Shown piece by piece: positions 16,569-25,532 of a stretch of 64,000 bases of DNA. Made by a program: the position numbers and the translations under genes. Numbering within the stretch: the first letter of the stretch is position 1; every line of letters begins with the position of its first letter. Origin of the DNA: a virus. The DNA is taken from IMG/VR virus record IMGVR_UViG_3300020578_000006, positions 165,718 to 229,717 of that record, one strand, 5' to 3'. The notes below the pieces were generated by a model that was given only the letters and a program-made list of their open reading frames with translations, did not search any database and was not told where the DNA came from.

Positions 16569-17453
16569 ATGCCAGCTAATAAAAAGATTGCTTTCGGGGT
16601 AAATTTGTTCGGTAAATCAGTTCGAACTGATTTATGTATAGAATCACTTCTTGTAGTAAAAAGCAAATATCCAGATATTATAGACTTATACAATATTCAA
16701 TTTGAAGACAAAGCTATCAAAGGTAGAGAGCATCCGGGTATAAAAACCCTATTTGTATTAAAAGAATCTAATAAAGACTATGTAAAAGAATCAACACGGA
16801 CTATACCTATGTTGAGAGAAGTTTTTGATAAATTAGCTGATTTAAATTATGAATATTTTGCATTTACTAATGATGATATTATAATTTCGGACAGACTAAT
16901 AAAAGTTTTCTTAGAGACAGACTACGATTCATGGCCAGCGAGTAGGCTGGCCATTGAGCCTATTTTTACTTTATCTGAACCAATTTCAGGCGATCATTAT
17001 CAGGTTGCAGGTTTTGATACATTTATTTTTAAGACTTCTTGGTGGAAAAAGAAACGATTAGAGTTTCCGAATTATATCCTAGGCCATCCTTGTTGGGATG
17101 TACATTACGCTACATTATGCTTAAGGCATGGAAAATCTAAATTCTGTAACGACTGGCCACCACCCACCTTTCATATAAAACACGGCGGGGGAGATCAATA
17201 CTCCACACTGGAAGTAGATTATAATAATAGTTTATACTGGGTACCCTGTAGATTTGATGTTGATATGTGGCATCACTACCTCTTTAATGTCTTACTAGTG
17301 AGACCAGGTATAAATTATTGGACGCCGCATAAAAATGAAGCTGAATTAGAGAAGGTCTGTTTCAATGATACTTGGTTTAAAACGAATTATTGGTCTTATT
17401 CGGGTGCGCAAGCAGCTGCACAAGCACAACTTTTAAAAAGTTTCTACCAATAA
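16569..17453 (+). CDS. Glycosyltransferase-like protein
   Basis: 294 aa. FAFTNDDIIIS gives a DD-type metal motif after an N-terminal domain of the GT-A kind; HPCWDVHYATLCLRHGKS and DWPPPTFHIKHGGGDQY are rich in possible ligands. The start abuts the stop of the preceding glycosyltransferase. Exact family not assigned. Confidence 0.6.
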   Translation: MPANKKIAFGVNLFGKSVRTDLCIESLLVVKSKYPDIIDLYNIQFEDKAIKGREHPGIKTLFVLKESNKDYVKESTRTIPMLREVFDKLADLNYEYFAFTNDDIIISDRLIKVFLETDYDSWPASRLAIEPIFTLSEPISGDHYQVAGFDTFIFKTSWWKKKRLEFPNYILGHPCWDVHYATLCLRHGKSKFCNDWPPPTFHIKHGGGDQYSTLEVDYNNSLYWVPCRFDVDMWHHYLFNVLLVRPGINYWTPHKNEAELEKVCFNDTWFKTNYWSYSGAQAAAQAQLLKSFYQ

Positions 17454-18310
17454 GTTCCACCCTCAATCTTCATATAACCCTCCGGCGTCTCTTCAGCAGA
17501 AGGCCTTACCCAGGCATTATTATAAAAATGATTAAAAATTCTCATTTGTTCCCATCTTTTACCTTTTATACCAAATAACATTTGAAGTGCCCCGCCTAAA
17601 TGTACTGCTTGTTTATTCATATTTTTGGCAAAAGCTGCTAGCGGTAATGATGATGCGCCTGTACCTATCAATGCTACATCGTAATCAGCTTGAAACATTT
17701 GATATTTGATATCATCGATCATTTCTTTCCATGTTAGATATTTGTTCTTATCACCAGTAATAGCCTTACTTGTCGGGTGAAAAATTGTTTTTAAATCAAA
17801 TTGCGGGAGTACTTCCGGATTTCGCCAGATACTCAATCTATTTGAATATTGTTTTTTTATCGTTTCGGTAAAAGGGCTTATAACCAAAACTCGCTTATCC
17901 TTTAGAAGACTAGTCCAAGGCAATCCATGATAAAAAGATTCTAATGATTGAAGATCAACCAATACACTGGAAGGATTTCTGCTTTTTATAAATCTTAGTT
18001 CAAAATCCCCTAATCCATTATTCCAAGGTGAAATAATATCTGTAGCTGTTACCGCGTCGGATAGTTGTTCACAAAAATATATTCTAGCCTCTTCTGTCTG
18101 AGGAAAGACCCCAGCATTAACAAAAATTTCATTTACAACTGTCGGGTTCCAGGAAATTGGGCTTTGATTGTGATGTTTGGCAAAAAAATAATTGTACGCA
18201 CACATTAATTCGGCATTACCTATCTTACCTATACACAACGGTTTACCAGTTTTTAAAGCCTCATATATTTCCACACCGCCTTCCAAAAAGTTTAACACTT
18301 TAAAATCCAT
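17444..18310 (-). CDS. GT-D type glycosyltransferase-like protein
   Basis: 288 aa on the strand opposite its neighbours. KPLCIGKIGNAELM resembles the (R/K)(F/I)GxxE motif of GT-D fold enzymes, and the C-terminal half DVALIGTGASSLPLAAFAKN with AVHLGGALQMLFGIKGKRW is typical of that family. Overlaps the convergent gene by 10 nt. Confidence 0.65.
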   Translation of the reverse strand: MDFKVLNFLEGGVEIYEALKTGKPLCIGKIGNAELMCAYNYFFAKHHNQSPISWNPTVVNEIFVNAGVFPQTEEARIYFCEQLSDAVTATDIISPWNNGLGDFELRFIKSRNPSSVLVDLQSLESFYHGLPWTSLLKDKRVLVISPFTETIKKQYSNRLSIWRNPEVLPQFDLKTIFHPTSKAITGDKNKYLTWKEMIDDIKYQMFQADYDVALIGTGASSLPLAAFAKNMNKQAVHLGGALQMLFGIKGKRWEQMRIFNHFYNNAWVRPSAEETPEGYMKIEGGTYW

Positions 18311-18333
18311 ACTTTATTTTAATGTATATATCA

Positions 18334-18367
18334 TTGAAATCCATTGATTATGATATAAAATTAATAA
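18334..18367 (+). promoter_or_regulatory. Sigma70-type leaderless promoter (glycosyltransferase at 18368)
   Basis: -35 TTGAAA at 18334, 16 bp, -10 TAAAAT at 18356, exactly 6 nt to GTG at 18368. Confidence 0.55.
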
Positions 18368-19099
18368 GTGAAGACTGTACTGGTAAGCTTTGCAAACGAG
18401 CGTTTTTTTCGCAGTCAAGGCATGTTAGTTGAATCTGGTAAAAAGTATTTTTCCGGACATGCCTCTTATACAATAGACTTGCTCAATAATGAATTTAAGG
18501 ACAAAAATAAGCATATCTTACAGCAACCTAGAGGGTGTGGTTATTGGCTATGGAAACCATATATTATACTCAATACATTAAACCTTCTCAAAGACGGTGA
18601 TTTGGTGTTTTATGTAGATAGTGGTAATTTAATAATAAATGATCCAAAGCCTGTAATAGATCTTTGTTTAAAAGAAGAAACCGGTATTTTATTATTTGAG
18701 AATAGAGATGGTGCACCCCCAGGGACAATATGGAAAAATTACATGTGGACAAAATATGATTGTTTTGAACGTATGGGCTGTACAGGTGAAAAATATACAG
18801 AGGGCAATCAAATAGATGGTTCATACATCATAGTGCAGAAGAATAAGTTTTCTGTTAAGTTTTTTAACGAATATTTAAAATGGTGTGAAACTGATGAAAT
18901 TATTACCGATTTGCCAAGCAAAAAGCCAAACCACAAAGATTACAAAGACCACAGGCACGATCAATCCATTCTTTCGCTTTTGGCTATTAAGTATAATATT
19001 ACTTTAGCAAGAGAACCATCTGAGTGGGGTAATTCTTATATAACTGAAAAATATGATTACCCTCAATTATTTCAACATCATAGAGGTTTAATATGTTAG
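18368..19099 (+). CDS. Glycosyltransferase-like protein (YVDSG type)
   Basis: 243 aa from GTG. GCGYWLWKPYIILNTL followed by DLVFYVDSGN is the hallmark of a capsule/LPS-type GT-A glycosyltransferase group, and HDQSILSLLAIKY is its usual C-terminal element. Overlaps the next start by 7 nt and leads a five-gene co-directional run (18368-21832). Confidence 0.75.
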   Translation: MKTVLVSFANERFFRSQGMLVESGKKYFSGHASYTIDLLNNEFKDKNKHILQQPRGCGYWLWKPYIILNTLNLLKDGDLVFYVDSGNLIINDPKPVIDLCLKEETGILLFENRDGAPPGTIWKNYMWTKYDCFERMGCTGEKYTEGNQIDGSYIIVQKNKFSVKFFNEYLKWCETDEIITDLPSKKPNHKDYKDHRHDQSILSLLAIKYNITLAREPSEWGNSYITEKYDYPQLFQHHRGLIC

Positions 19100-19782
19100 A
19101 AGAAAAATTTTATGTAAGGTCACATATGGGTCTAGGTGACATGATATTATGTAACGCTATCGTACGTAATATATGTAAAAAATATAAAAACGTTGTCACT
19201 TTCGTAAAGCCTGAATATGAAAAAAGTATTAAGTTTATGTATAGGGACATACCTAACCTAGAATTGATTGTGATTAATGAGTGTGATATTGATAAACTTT
19301 TAGATACAGTAGATGTAAAAAATAAAATATGGCTTGGTTTTGGTAATATAGAGCATCTATTAGAAAAATATAGGTTTGATGAATGTTTTTATAGGCAGGT
19401 TGGCTTAAAATACGAGCGCAGATGGACAGATTTTTATGTAGAGAGAGATAAAATATCAGAAGAAAATCTTTTTAGTAAAAGCGGCCTAGTGAAAGGAGAA
19501 TATATTTTTATTCATGATGACAAGGAGAGGGGGCTCTTGATACCTGACAAGATGCTACCTCAAGGGATTACACATTACAGGCCAGATAGAGCGGTTGAAA
19601 ATATATTTGATTACTGTACTATAATTGAAAATGCCAAGCAAATCCATGTTATGGATAGTTGTTTTAAGCATATTGCAGATTCTCTTGACTTAACTAATGA
19701 GTTGTACTATCATGTTTATTTACGAAGTAATCGTAATCACAACGTTACCAATAGTAGATTGAGCTGGAATTATATTATATGA
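19093..19782 (+). CDS. GT-B / heptosyltransferase-like protein
   Basis: 229 aa. HMGLGDMILCNAIVRNICKK is the Gly-rich N-terminal loop of GT-B (ADP-heptose transferase-like) enzymes, and the C-terminal AKQIHVMDSCFKHIADSL matches the donor-site helix. Shorter than the full family (about 320 aa), so possibly a reduced enzyme. ATGA overlap with the next gene. Confidence 0.6.
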   Translation: MLEEKFYVRSHMGLGDMILCNAIVRNICKKYKNVVTFVKPEYEKSIKFMYRDIPNLELIVINECDIDKLLDTVDVKNKIWLGFGNIEHLLEKYRFDECFYRQVGLKYERRWTDFYVERDKISEENLFSKSGLVKGEYIFIHDDKERGLLIPDKMLPQGITHYRPDRAVENIFDYCTIIENAKQIHVMDSCFKHIADSLDLTNELYYHVYLRSNRNHNVTNSRLSWNYII

Positions 19783-20606
19783 AAATTACAGCTGGTATGA
19801 TTGTTTTTAATGCAGAAAAATTTGCTCCAGTTGGTATGCTTCAGGCTCAGTTGGAACAGTTATATTTTCTTGCAGATCAAATAGTTATCGTAGAAGGTGC
19901 AACAAAATCAGATAATAAAACCCATTATTTTGATGGTGATGCAACCTGGTGTACTGAGGATGGTAAGTCTAATGATAGTACTGTTAGTATTATCAAGAAT
20001 TTTCCAGATCCTCAAAATAAGATTATTTTAGTAGAAGCAAAAGGATTCTGGAATGGTAAAACACAAATGTGTAATGAGTGGAGCAAAGTAGCCAATGGTG
20101 ATTACATCTGGCAAATCGATGTAGATGAATTTTATCACAAAAAAGATATATTGAAAATAAAAAATATATTGCAAAAGTATGAGCCTAATGCAGTACATTT
20201 TTTTGCAAATCATTTTTGGGGAGATTATTTTAATTGTATAGATGAATCCTGCCCCTACACATGGGGAAACAATTTACCTTGGAGACGTATTTTTAGACAC
20301 AAACCAGGAAGCAAGTGGCAGAGCCACGAACCACCTGTATATTTGTTACCAGATGGAACAGATTGCAATACCTTGCAATTGATACCAAGAGAGGAAACAC
20401 TAAAGGTTGGATTGAAAATGTTTCACTATTCTTATGTAACACCAGAGCAAATTAGTTTTAAAGCCCGTTTCTATAAGCAATCTTGGACGGAGCAAACATA
20501 TAAAGATTGGTTAGTAGATAAAGCTACACCTGTTAATGGTTCTTCTACAAAACCTTTTACAGGTCAGCACCCTGAGTGGCTTACCAAAATTATACCTATA
20601 AAATAA
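19779..20606 (+). CDS. GT2-like glycosyltransferase
   Basis: 275 aa. ITAGMIVFNAEKF and IVIVEGATKS fit the GT-A start and DYIWQIDVDEFY holds the DxD metal motif. KMFHYSYVTPEQISFKARFY is shared with glycosyltransferases of large phages and giant-virus-like enzymes. Coupled to its neighbours on both sides. Confidence 0.75.
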   Translation: MKITAGMIVFNAEKFAPVGMLQAQLEQLYFLADQIVIVEGATKSDNKTHYFDGDATWCTEDGKSNDSTVSIIKNFPDPQNKIILVEAKGFWNGKTQMCNEWSKVANGDYIWQIDVDEFYHKKDILKIKNILQKYEPNAVHFFANHFWGDYFNCIDESCPYTWGNNLPWRRIFRHKPGSKWQSHEPPVYLLPDGTDCNTLQLIPREETLKVGLKMFHYSYVTPEQISFKARFYKQSWTEQTYKDWLVDKATPVNGSSTKPFTGQHPEWLTKIIPIK

Positions 20607-20609
20607 TTT

Positions 20610-21218
20610 ATGACCGATTTAACAACTTTTGTAATGCATCATTCTCCTTTAGGTTATAGAAAAGAAGCTCTTCTAAATGATCTAAAAGCTGTTTCTTTTC
20701 CATACAAAACTGTATGGGTAGAAAGCTTTCCACCATCTCTTTTTCAAGGTACTAATAAAATTACGGCTGGGGAAATGTCTCTTTCGTTTAAACATTATCA
20801 TTCATTTTGTACCCAATTAGAAAATAATATAGATGTCGCGCTTTATATTGAAGATGATGTTGCGTTACTAAGTGTGCCTAACGCTATAGAATTTATAGAG
20901 ACATGTATTAAGGAAATGAAAGAAACTGATGGAGATATTTGTTGGGTAGGTGGTGTGCATTACCTAGGCATTAGAGAGCCTGAGATAAGCGGTAAACACC
21001 TATATTATAGAGAGGATTATACTACAAGATGTACTCATGCGTTTCTAGTAAATAAAAAATGTATCCCAACTATACTTTCAAATTATCATTTTCAAAACCA
21101 GGTTGATATAATGTTAAATACAATAATATCTACACAAAAACTAAAAAATAGTTGGACTAGTCCGTTTTTTGATCAAAAAAGTCATTATGATTCGAATTGG
21201 AAATGCTCAGTTAAATGA
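20610..21218 (+). CDS. GT25-like glycosyltransferase
   Basis: 202 aa. GEMSLSFKHYHSF and ALYIEDDVAL match the LPS-type GT25 pattern (GExGCxxSH, then EDD). The Ser/Tyr variants at the first motif differ from bacterial members. Overlaps the next gene by 4 nt. Confidence 0.65.
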   Translation: MTDLTTFVMHHSPLGYRKEALLNDLKAVSFPYKTVWVESFPPSLFQGTNKITAGEMSLSFKHYHSFCTQLENNIDVALYIEDDVALLSVPNAIEFIETCIKEMKETDGDICWVGGVHYLGIREPEISGKHLYYREDYTTRCTHAFLVNKKCIPTILSNYHFQNQVDIMLNTIISTQKLKNSWTSPFFDQKSHYDSNWKCSVK

Positions 21219-21832
21219 CCCCATCCTTTCGAGCTGTCTCTTATACATACGGTAATATTCCTTCAGAAGTTGTTGAATATCAAAAAAAAGTTTTTGATTT
21301 TCTAAATTTGCCTATCGATCAATATATAGGTGGGTACGATCATGGTCAGTTTTTAGAAAAAATCTTAACAGAGGCGAAAACAGATTATACTATATTTTTT
21401 GACATAGACTGTATTCCATTAGTACCTAATTTTGATTCTATTATACAAGAGGAATTATTAAAAGAAGAATGTTTAATTGGTATTGAGCAGACGGGCCATC
21501 CGAGATATCATATATATGCCGGGCCAGGGTGTATGGGATTATCTTCTAATTTGTATAAAAAATTAGAATCCCCTCAGTTAAATCAAAACTTTAGAAGTGA
21601 TGTTGCTGAAGAGTTGACTTGGCGATGTGAAGAGAGGGCAATTAAAGTAAAGTTTTTTAAGGTGTCAAGTATTGAGCAACCTAAATGGCGATTAGGTTAT
21701 GATAGAGAGTTTGGAATAGGGACTACTTACAAATATAGTAATATAGACGTATTATATCATCAGTTTGAAATTAGATACAATTACGGCAATTTTATAGAAA
21801 AATGTAAGTCAATACTAGGGACAAGTACTTAA
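21215..21832 (+). CDS. Glycosyltransferase-like protein (DxD)
   Basis: 205 aa. DYTIFFDIDCIPLVP contains the DxD metal site (DID) and the fold prediction by pattern is GT-A. Ends the co-directional glycosyltransferase run. The stop lies 5 nt from the stop of the convergent subtilase. Confidence 0.6.
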   Translation: MTPSFRAVSYTYGNIPSEVVEYQKKVFDFLNLPIDQYIGGYDHGQFLEKILTEAKTDYTIFFDIDCIPLVPNFDSIIQEELLKEECLIGIEQTGHPRYHIYAGPGCMGLSSNLYKKLESPQLNQNFRSDVAEELTWRCEERAIKVKFFKVSSIEQPKWRLGYDREFGIGTTYKYSNIDVLYHQFEIRYNYGNFIEKCKSILGTST

Positions 21833-21836
21833 TATT

Positions 21837-24278
21837 TTAAATTACTTGAAATTCTATTGTGTAATTTGTATTTGCCCCTAATTGCTGCACTCGCATAGTA
21901 TAAGAGCCTTGATTATAGGGAGCAGAAGCGGTAAGAATTTCTTGATTTATGTTACCGGGTCCAAAGTGTTGTTGTGCTAGCATTTGATCTGGATTATCTC
22001 CTGCTGTCCATTGAGACCCTGATTGAATTCCCAACCATGCTACATTATCTACTGAATTGTAATTCCTAAGTATAATTTTATTTAATATCTTATTATTCCC
22101 TACATTAAAGGTAAAATAATCACTATTTCCAGCTACAGAAGCAACAACTAAGCCATTACCAGTGTTTAAAGTTACAGGTGTAGGAACAAGTGCTATGTTT
22201 GAAAAAGGACCATTAATATTTTCTGCCCATATTGTATAACTAGGAGGCTCGGGGGAAGGTGATGGAGGGCAAGCACTTAAGAATCTTAAGTCTGTTGAGC
22301 TATTTAAATAAAATTGTGTTGAATCTCTATATGGCACCCTACTGAAAAATATATTATTTGTACTTAGTGGTATTGTTGATGTATTTACATAGCAATGTGA
22401 TAGATACTGTGCAAATAATTCAGTTGCTGTTGTTGTTGCTATAGATGTAGCTGGAAATTTGCTAACAGTTAGATTTGTTGTAGGTGGTCGAGAAGGGTTA
22501 TTAATACTAGGGTCTCCAAGACCATAATTGCCTGCTAGACCGGAGCTGGAGAGAGTGTTGACACTAGCACACTGCATTAGAAAATTTTTAGCTTGTTGCG
22601 GTGTAAAATGAGGAAATCTTTCTAATATTGTGCATAAAATACCTGCAATATTGGGTCCTGACATTGAGGTCCCGCTTAGCTTGCTCAAGAAATAACCTGA
22701 ATAACCTGGGTATGTTACACCGCTTATGAAAGCACTTTGAATATATGAGCCTGGAGCATATATACTTACACCACTACCATACTGAGAGTATTCAGCTCTT
22801 GCAGCTACAGCGTCTATTAAAGAAGAAATAGTTCTACCTCCGATAGCCCCTACTGTTATAACTGGATTATCTTCATGTGATGTCCAATTAGAGATAGGAT
22901 AAGCGGGGGAATCTTCTCTACTGTTACACGTACCCGAATTCATTCTATCGTCAATCGGGGTTACAATTAATATGTTTCCATTGCCCGCAGAATGAACAAA
23001 ATGAATGCCATTATCGGTTAATTGTTTTACTTTTTGATCTATAACATCAACAGTACCACATGAATATCCGTAACTATTATTCATTACAGAAGGTCGTGAA
23101 GATAACCCTGGAACAGTCCTTTTATATTTGTGATACCGTTCAATTAAATCAAGCATTAAGTATAAACCTTCAGTAGAATTACCATACCCGTTAGATGTTG
23201 AAAAATTTATTCTCATTGAAAAAATTTGTGCATCTATTGCCCAGCCGCAACTAGAGCCTGCAACGGTTCCTGTGCAGTGTGTCCCGTGGCCGTTGGTATC
23301 TTGATAAAATAAGCTTCTATCTGATTGACAATTATAATCTGTTCTTGCAATTACCCCACCCCCGACCCCGGATCCGGGGAGGCCACCCCAATAATACATA
23401 GTATCTTGCTGTCCAGAAGATGCTAGTGGGTTGTTGTTTGGCCAAACCGTTAATGAAACTGTACCAGTAGAAGCACCATTATTAGAAACATAATCACTAT
23501 TAAAAGGAACATAACTAGTAGATCCTATAAAAAATGGATGCGCGCTAGTTGTATTTACTAAATTAAAATCATAAACACCGGTTCTAAAACTAACAGGAAA
23601 CCCACCGGCTGGGTGTCTAGCTGTAGGAACACCTACTCTATCTTTCACAACATAAACTGTATCTTTTTCAACACCATTAATAAAATATGAATTTTGTCCA
23701 GGATTACCTGGTGAAGCGCTAACAGTCACAGTAATATTTCTATCTGCTGTAACAGGGGCAAATAGTGACCAATTAAGAAACTGTAGTCTTGTTTGACCGT
23801 TTTGATCTAACCATTCAGGATGACCTGGTACTATTCCGGAATCAAGAATTATCGCATCAACACCACTACCTGTATAATGATAGGTAAACTCCATATCAAA
23901 TGGGGGTAGCGCAGATAGAGAATTACACCTTCCAAACCCCCATTGTTCAGGGGTAGTATTACTACTAGAATTAAACGCCTGCCCAACAGTAGTTAATTGT
24001 CTTTTTTTACCAGCTTGACTATTAGGTTCAAATTGAACGTCTAACCTCTCTTCAACAATTACTACCCCAGGGCATTTTTTTAAAGCATTTGCTTCTTCCT
24101 CTGTTAAAAAGGCTTTAATAGTTGTAGATGAAGAAGACATGTAATCACTCACTTCAACACACCGAGAAAGGGAAGGGGTTTCAGTTCCTTCAGGAATAAC
24201 TCCAGGTGTATATAATTGTTCAACAATACTGTCTATTTGGTCTTCTGTTGAAGCGGTTATAAAAAATTCTTTTTTCAT
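21837..24278 (-). CDS. Subtilisin-like serine protease (S8), probable virion protein
   Basis: 813 aa. Catalytic triad: D146 in AIILDSGIVPGHPEW, H331 in TNGHGTHCTGTVAG, S538 in LSGTSMSGPN; oxyanion N433 in SAGNGN. Residues 1-85 look like an I9-type propeptide. No signal peptide. The Asp-His distance is about 185 residues, against roughly 35 in ordinary subtilases, because of a beta-rich insertion at about residues 180-300 (VTVSASPGNPGQNSYF, GGFPVSFRTGVYDF). A C-terminal beta domain (about 600-813) looks like pre-peptidase or binding modules. ATGA-linked to an Ig-like gene and the tail fibre, so probably a tail-borne protease that cuts host surface protein. Confidence 0.85.
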   Translation of the reverse strand: MKKEFFITASTEDQIDSIVEQLYTPGVIPEGTETPSLSRCVEVSDYMSSSSTTIKAFLTEEEANALKKCPGVVIVEERLDVQFEPNSQAGKKRQLTTVGQAFNSSSNTTPEQWGFGRCNSLSALPPFDMEFTYHYTGSGVDAIILDSGIVPGHPEWLDQNGQTRLQFLNWSLFAPVTADRNITVTVSASPGNPGQNSYFINGVEKDTVYVVKDRVGVPTARHPAGGFPVSFRTGVYDFNLVNTTSAHPFFIGSTSYVPFNSDYVSNNGASTGTVSLTVWPNNNPLASSGQQDTMYYWGGLPGSGVGGGVIARTDYNCQSDRSLFYQDTNGHGTHCTGTVAGSSCGWAIDAQIFSMRINFSTSNGYGNSTEGLYLMLDLIERYHKYKRTVPGLSSRPSVMNNSYGYSCGTVDVIDQKVKQLTDNGIHFVHSAGNGNILIVTPIDDRMNSGTCNSREDSPAYPISNWTSHEDNPVITVGAIGGRTISSLIDAVAARAEYSQYGSGVSIYAPGSYIQSAFISGVTYPGYSGYFLSKLSGTSMSGPNIAGILCTILERFPHFTPQQAKNFLMQCASVNTLSSSGLAGNYGLGDPSINNPSRPPTTNLTVSKFPATSIATTTATELFAQYLSHCYVNTSTIPLSTNNIFFSRVPYRDSTQFYLNSSTDLRFLSACPPSPSPEPPSYTIWAENINGPFSNIALVPTPVTLNTGNGLVVASVAGNSDYFTFNVGNNKILNKIILRNYNSVDNVAWLGIQSGSQWTAGDNPDQMLAQQHFGPGNINQEILTASAPYNQGSYTMRVQQLGANTNYTIEFQVI

Positions 24279-25528
24279 ATGTTTAGTCTAAATATTGTTA
24301 CTACCGCGTTACCGCTTAATGGCGCAAGCGGTGGTGGCGGAGGTGTTGGTGGTAGGTTGCCTAAAATATTTAGTTCAGCACCCCACAGAGCAACGTGCGA
24401 ACCAAAAGTTATATTGTCTAGTAAAAATACTGTAGGGTAATTATAAGAACCGGCAGCAGGTGATACAGTCCATCTAACTTCAAAACGCTTCCATTCATTA
24501 GTCAAATTACCATTTACCGGTATGGACACTCTATCAGAAAGACCGTCTTTTGTAACGCTTATTATTTCACCGCTATTAACATTAGTACCACTCAATAATC
24601 TAGCCCAAACAGACATCCTAAATTGTCTTCCTGGGTTATATTCATCTCTAAATTGCCATGATACATATCTAGGGGTAAAATTAGAAAATTCTGTATATAT
24701 TGATCTGGCATCTTGTGAACCGTCAGGAGCTGTTCCGTAGCCAAGAGGAGAATTTTTTGTATTCCAACCATAATCCCATCCACCGCCCCCTGGTTCAAAG
24801 AAGCCATCTGGAGGGCATTCTACTCTATCAATACGAGCTGAACATGAAATATAATTTGTAGATAAGTTTGGAACATACGCACATAACATAGCCACATTAG
24901 AATAAACCGGGTTAGAGCCTCTTGCAGATATTTTTGCTCTTAGTCTTTTAACACTATTTCTAGAAATGCTTAAGGTGGAAAGTATAGGAGAGTCTGTGGC
25001 AACTGTAATATAGTTTCCTGAATATGGGAAATCTAAAGTTTCCCAATCAATAGTAACAGGGGTACTATTACTAGCAGAAGCTGTACAAGACACAGTAAAG
25101 GGCCTATCTGCAATAACTTCCACTAATTGTTGTATATTTTTTATTACAGATATATTAACATCGAGTGGCTTTACACTTAATGATGCAGAACTTGTAAAGT
25201 TTGGATGCCTTATATTGGAAGCGCTAAGCCTACACCTTATTAAAGAATTGTTTAAACTAGTTGTTGTTGACAGAAAAATAACTCTAGTTGTGGCAAAGTT
25301 AATATCATTGAAGGTAGAAGATTGATTTAGAGCTATTTGCCATTGATAGGTTATATTAAAGGTAGGTACTGTGACTCCTGATACTCCAAACGCTATAGTA
25401 TCCCCATCATATACCGTGACGCTACTTGGTTGTTGGGTGATTGTTAAATTAGTAAATGGTATTATTGTTAAGGGTGTACCTAATTTTATTATAGGTATTT
25501 TAGTGCCTTTTAATAAGCTGAATCTCAC
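24275..25528 (-). CDS. Ig-like / carbohydrate-binding structural protein
   Basis: 417 aa, beta-rich. ITQQPSSVTVYDGDTIAFGV, then YQWQIALNQSSTFNDI and SLIRCRLSAS make an Ig-like (PKD/I-set-type) domain at about residues 28-125. A second Ig-like stretch follows (VIADRPFTVSCTAS), and residues about 235-400 resemble a carbohydrate-binding jelly roll (ARSIYTEFSNFTPRYVSWQF). Lies between the repeat tail fibre and the subtilase, so it is likely part of the host-contact apparatus. Confidence 0.6.
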   Translation of the reverse strand: MRFSLLKGTKIPIIKLGTPLTIIPFTNLTITQQPSSVTVYDGDTIAFGVSGVTVPTFNITYQWQIALNQSSTFNDINFATTRVIFLSTTTSLNNSLIRCRLSASNIRHPNFTSSASLSVKPLDVNISVIKNIQQLVEVIADRPFTVSCTASASNSTPVTIDWETLDFPYSGNYITVATDSPILSTLSISRNSVKRLRAKISARGSNPVYSNVAMLCAYVPNLSTNYISCSARIDRVECPPDGFFEPGGGGWDYGWNTKNSPLGYGTAPDGSQDARSIYTEFSNFTPRYVSWQFRDEYNPGRQFRMSVWARLLSGTNVNSGEIISVTKDGLSDRVSIPVNGNLTNEWKRFEVRWTVSPAAGSYNYPTVFLLDNITFGSHVALWGAELNILGNLPPTPPPPPLAPLSGNAVVTIFRLNI

Positions 25529-25532
25529 TACC

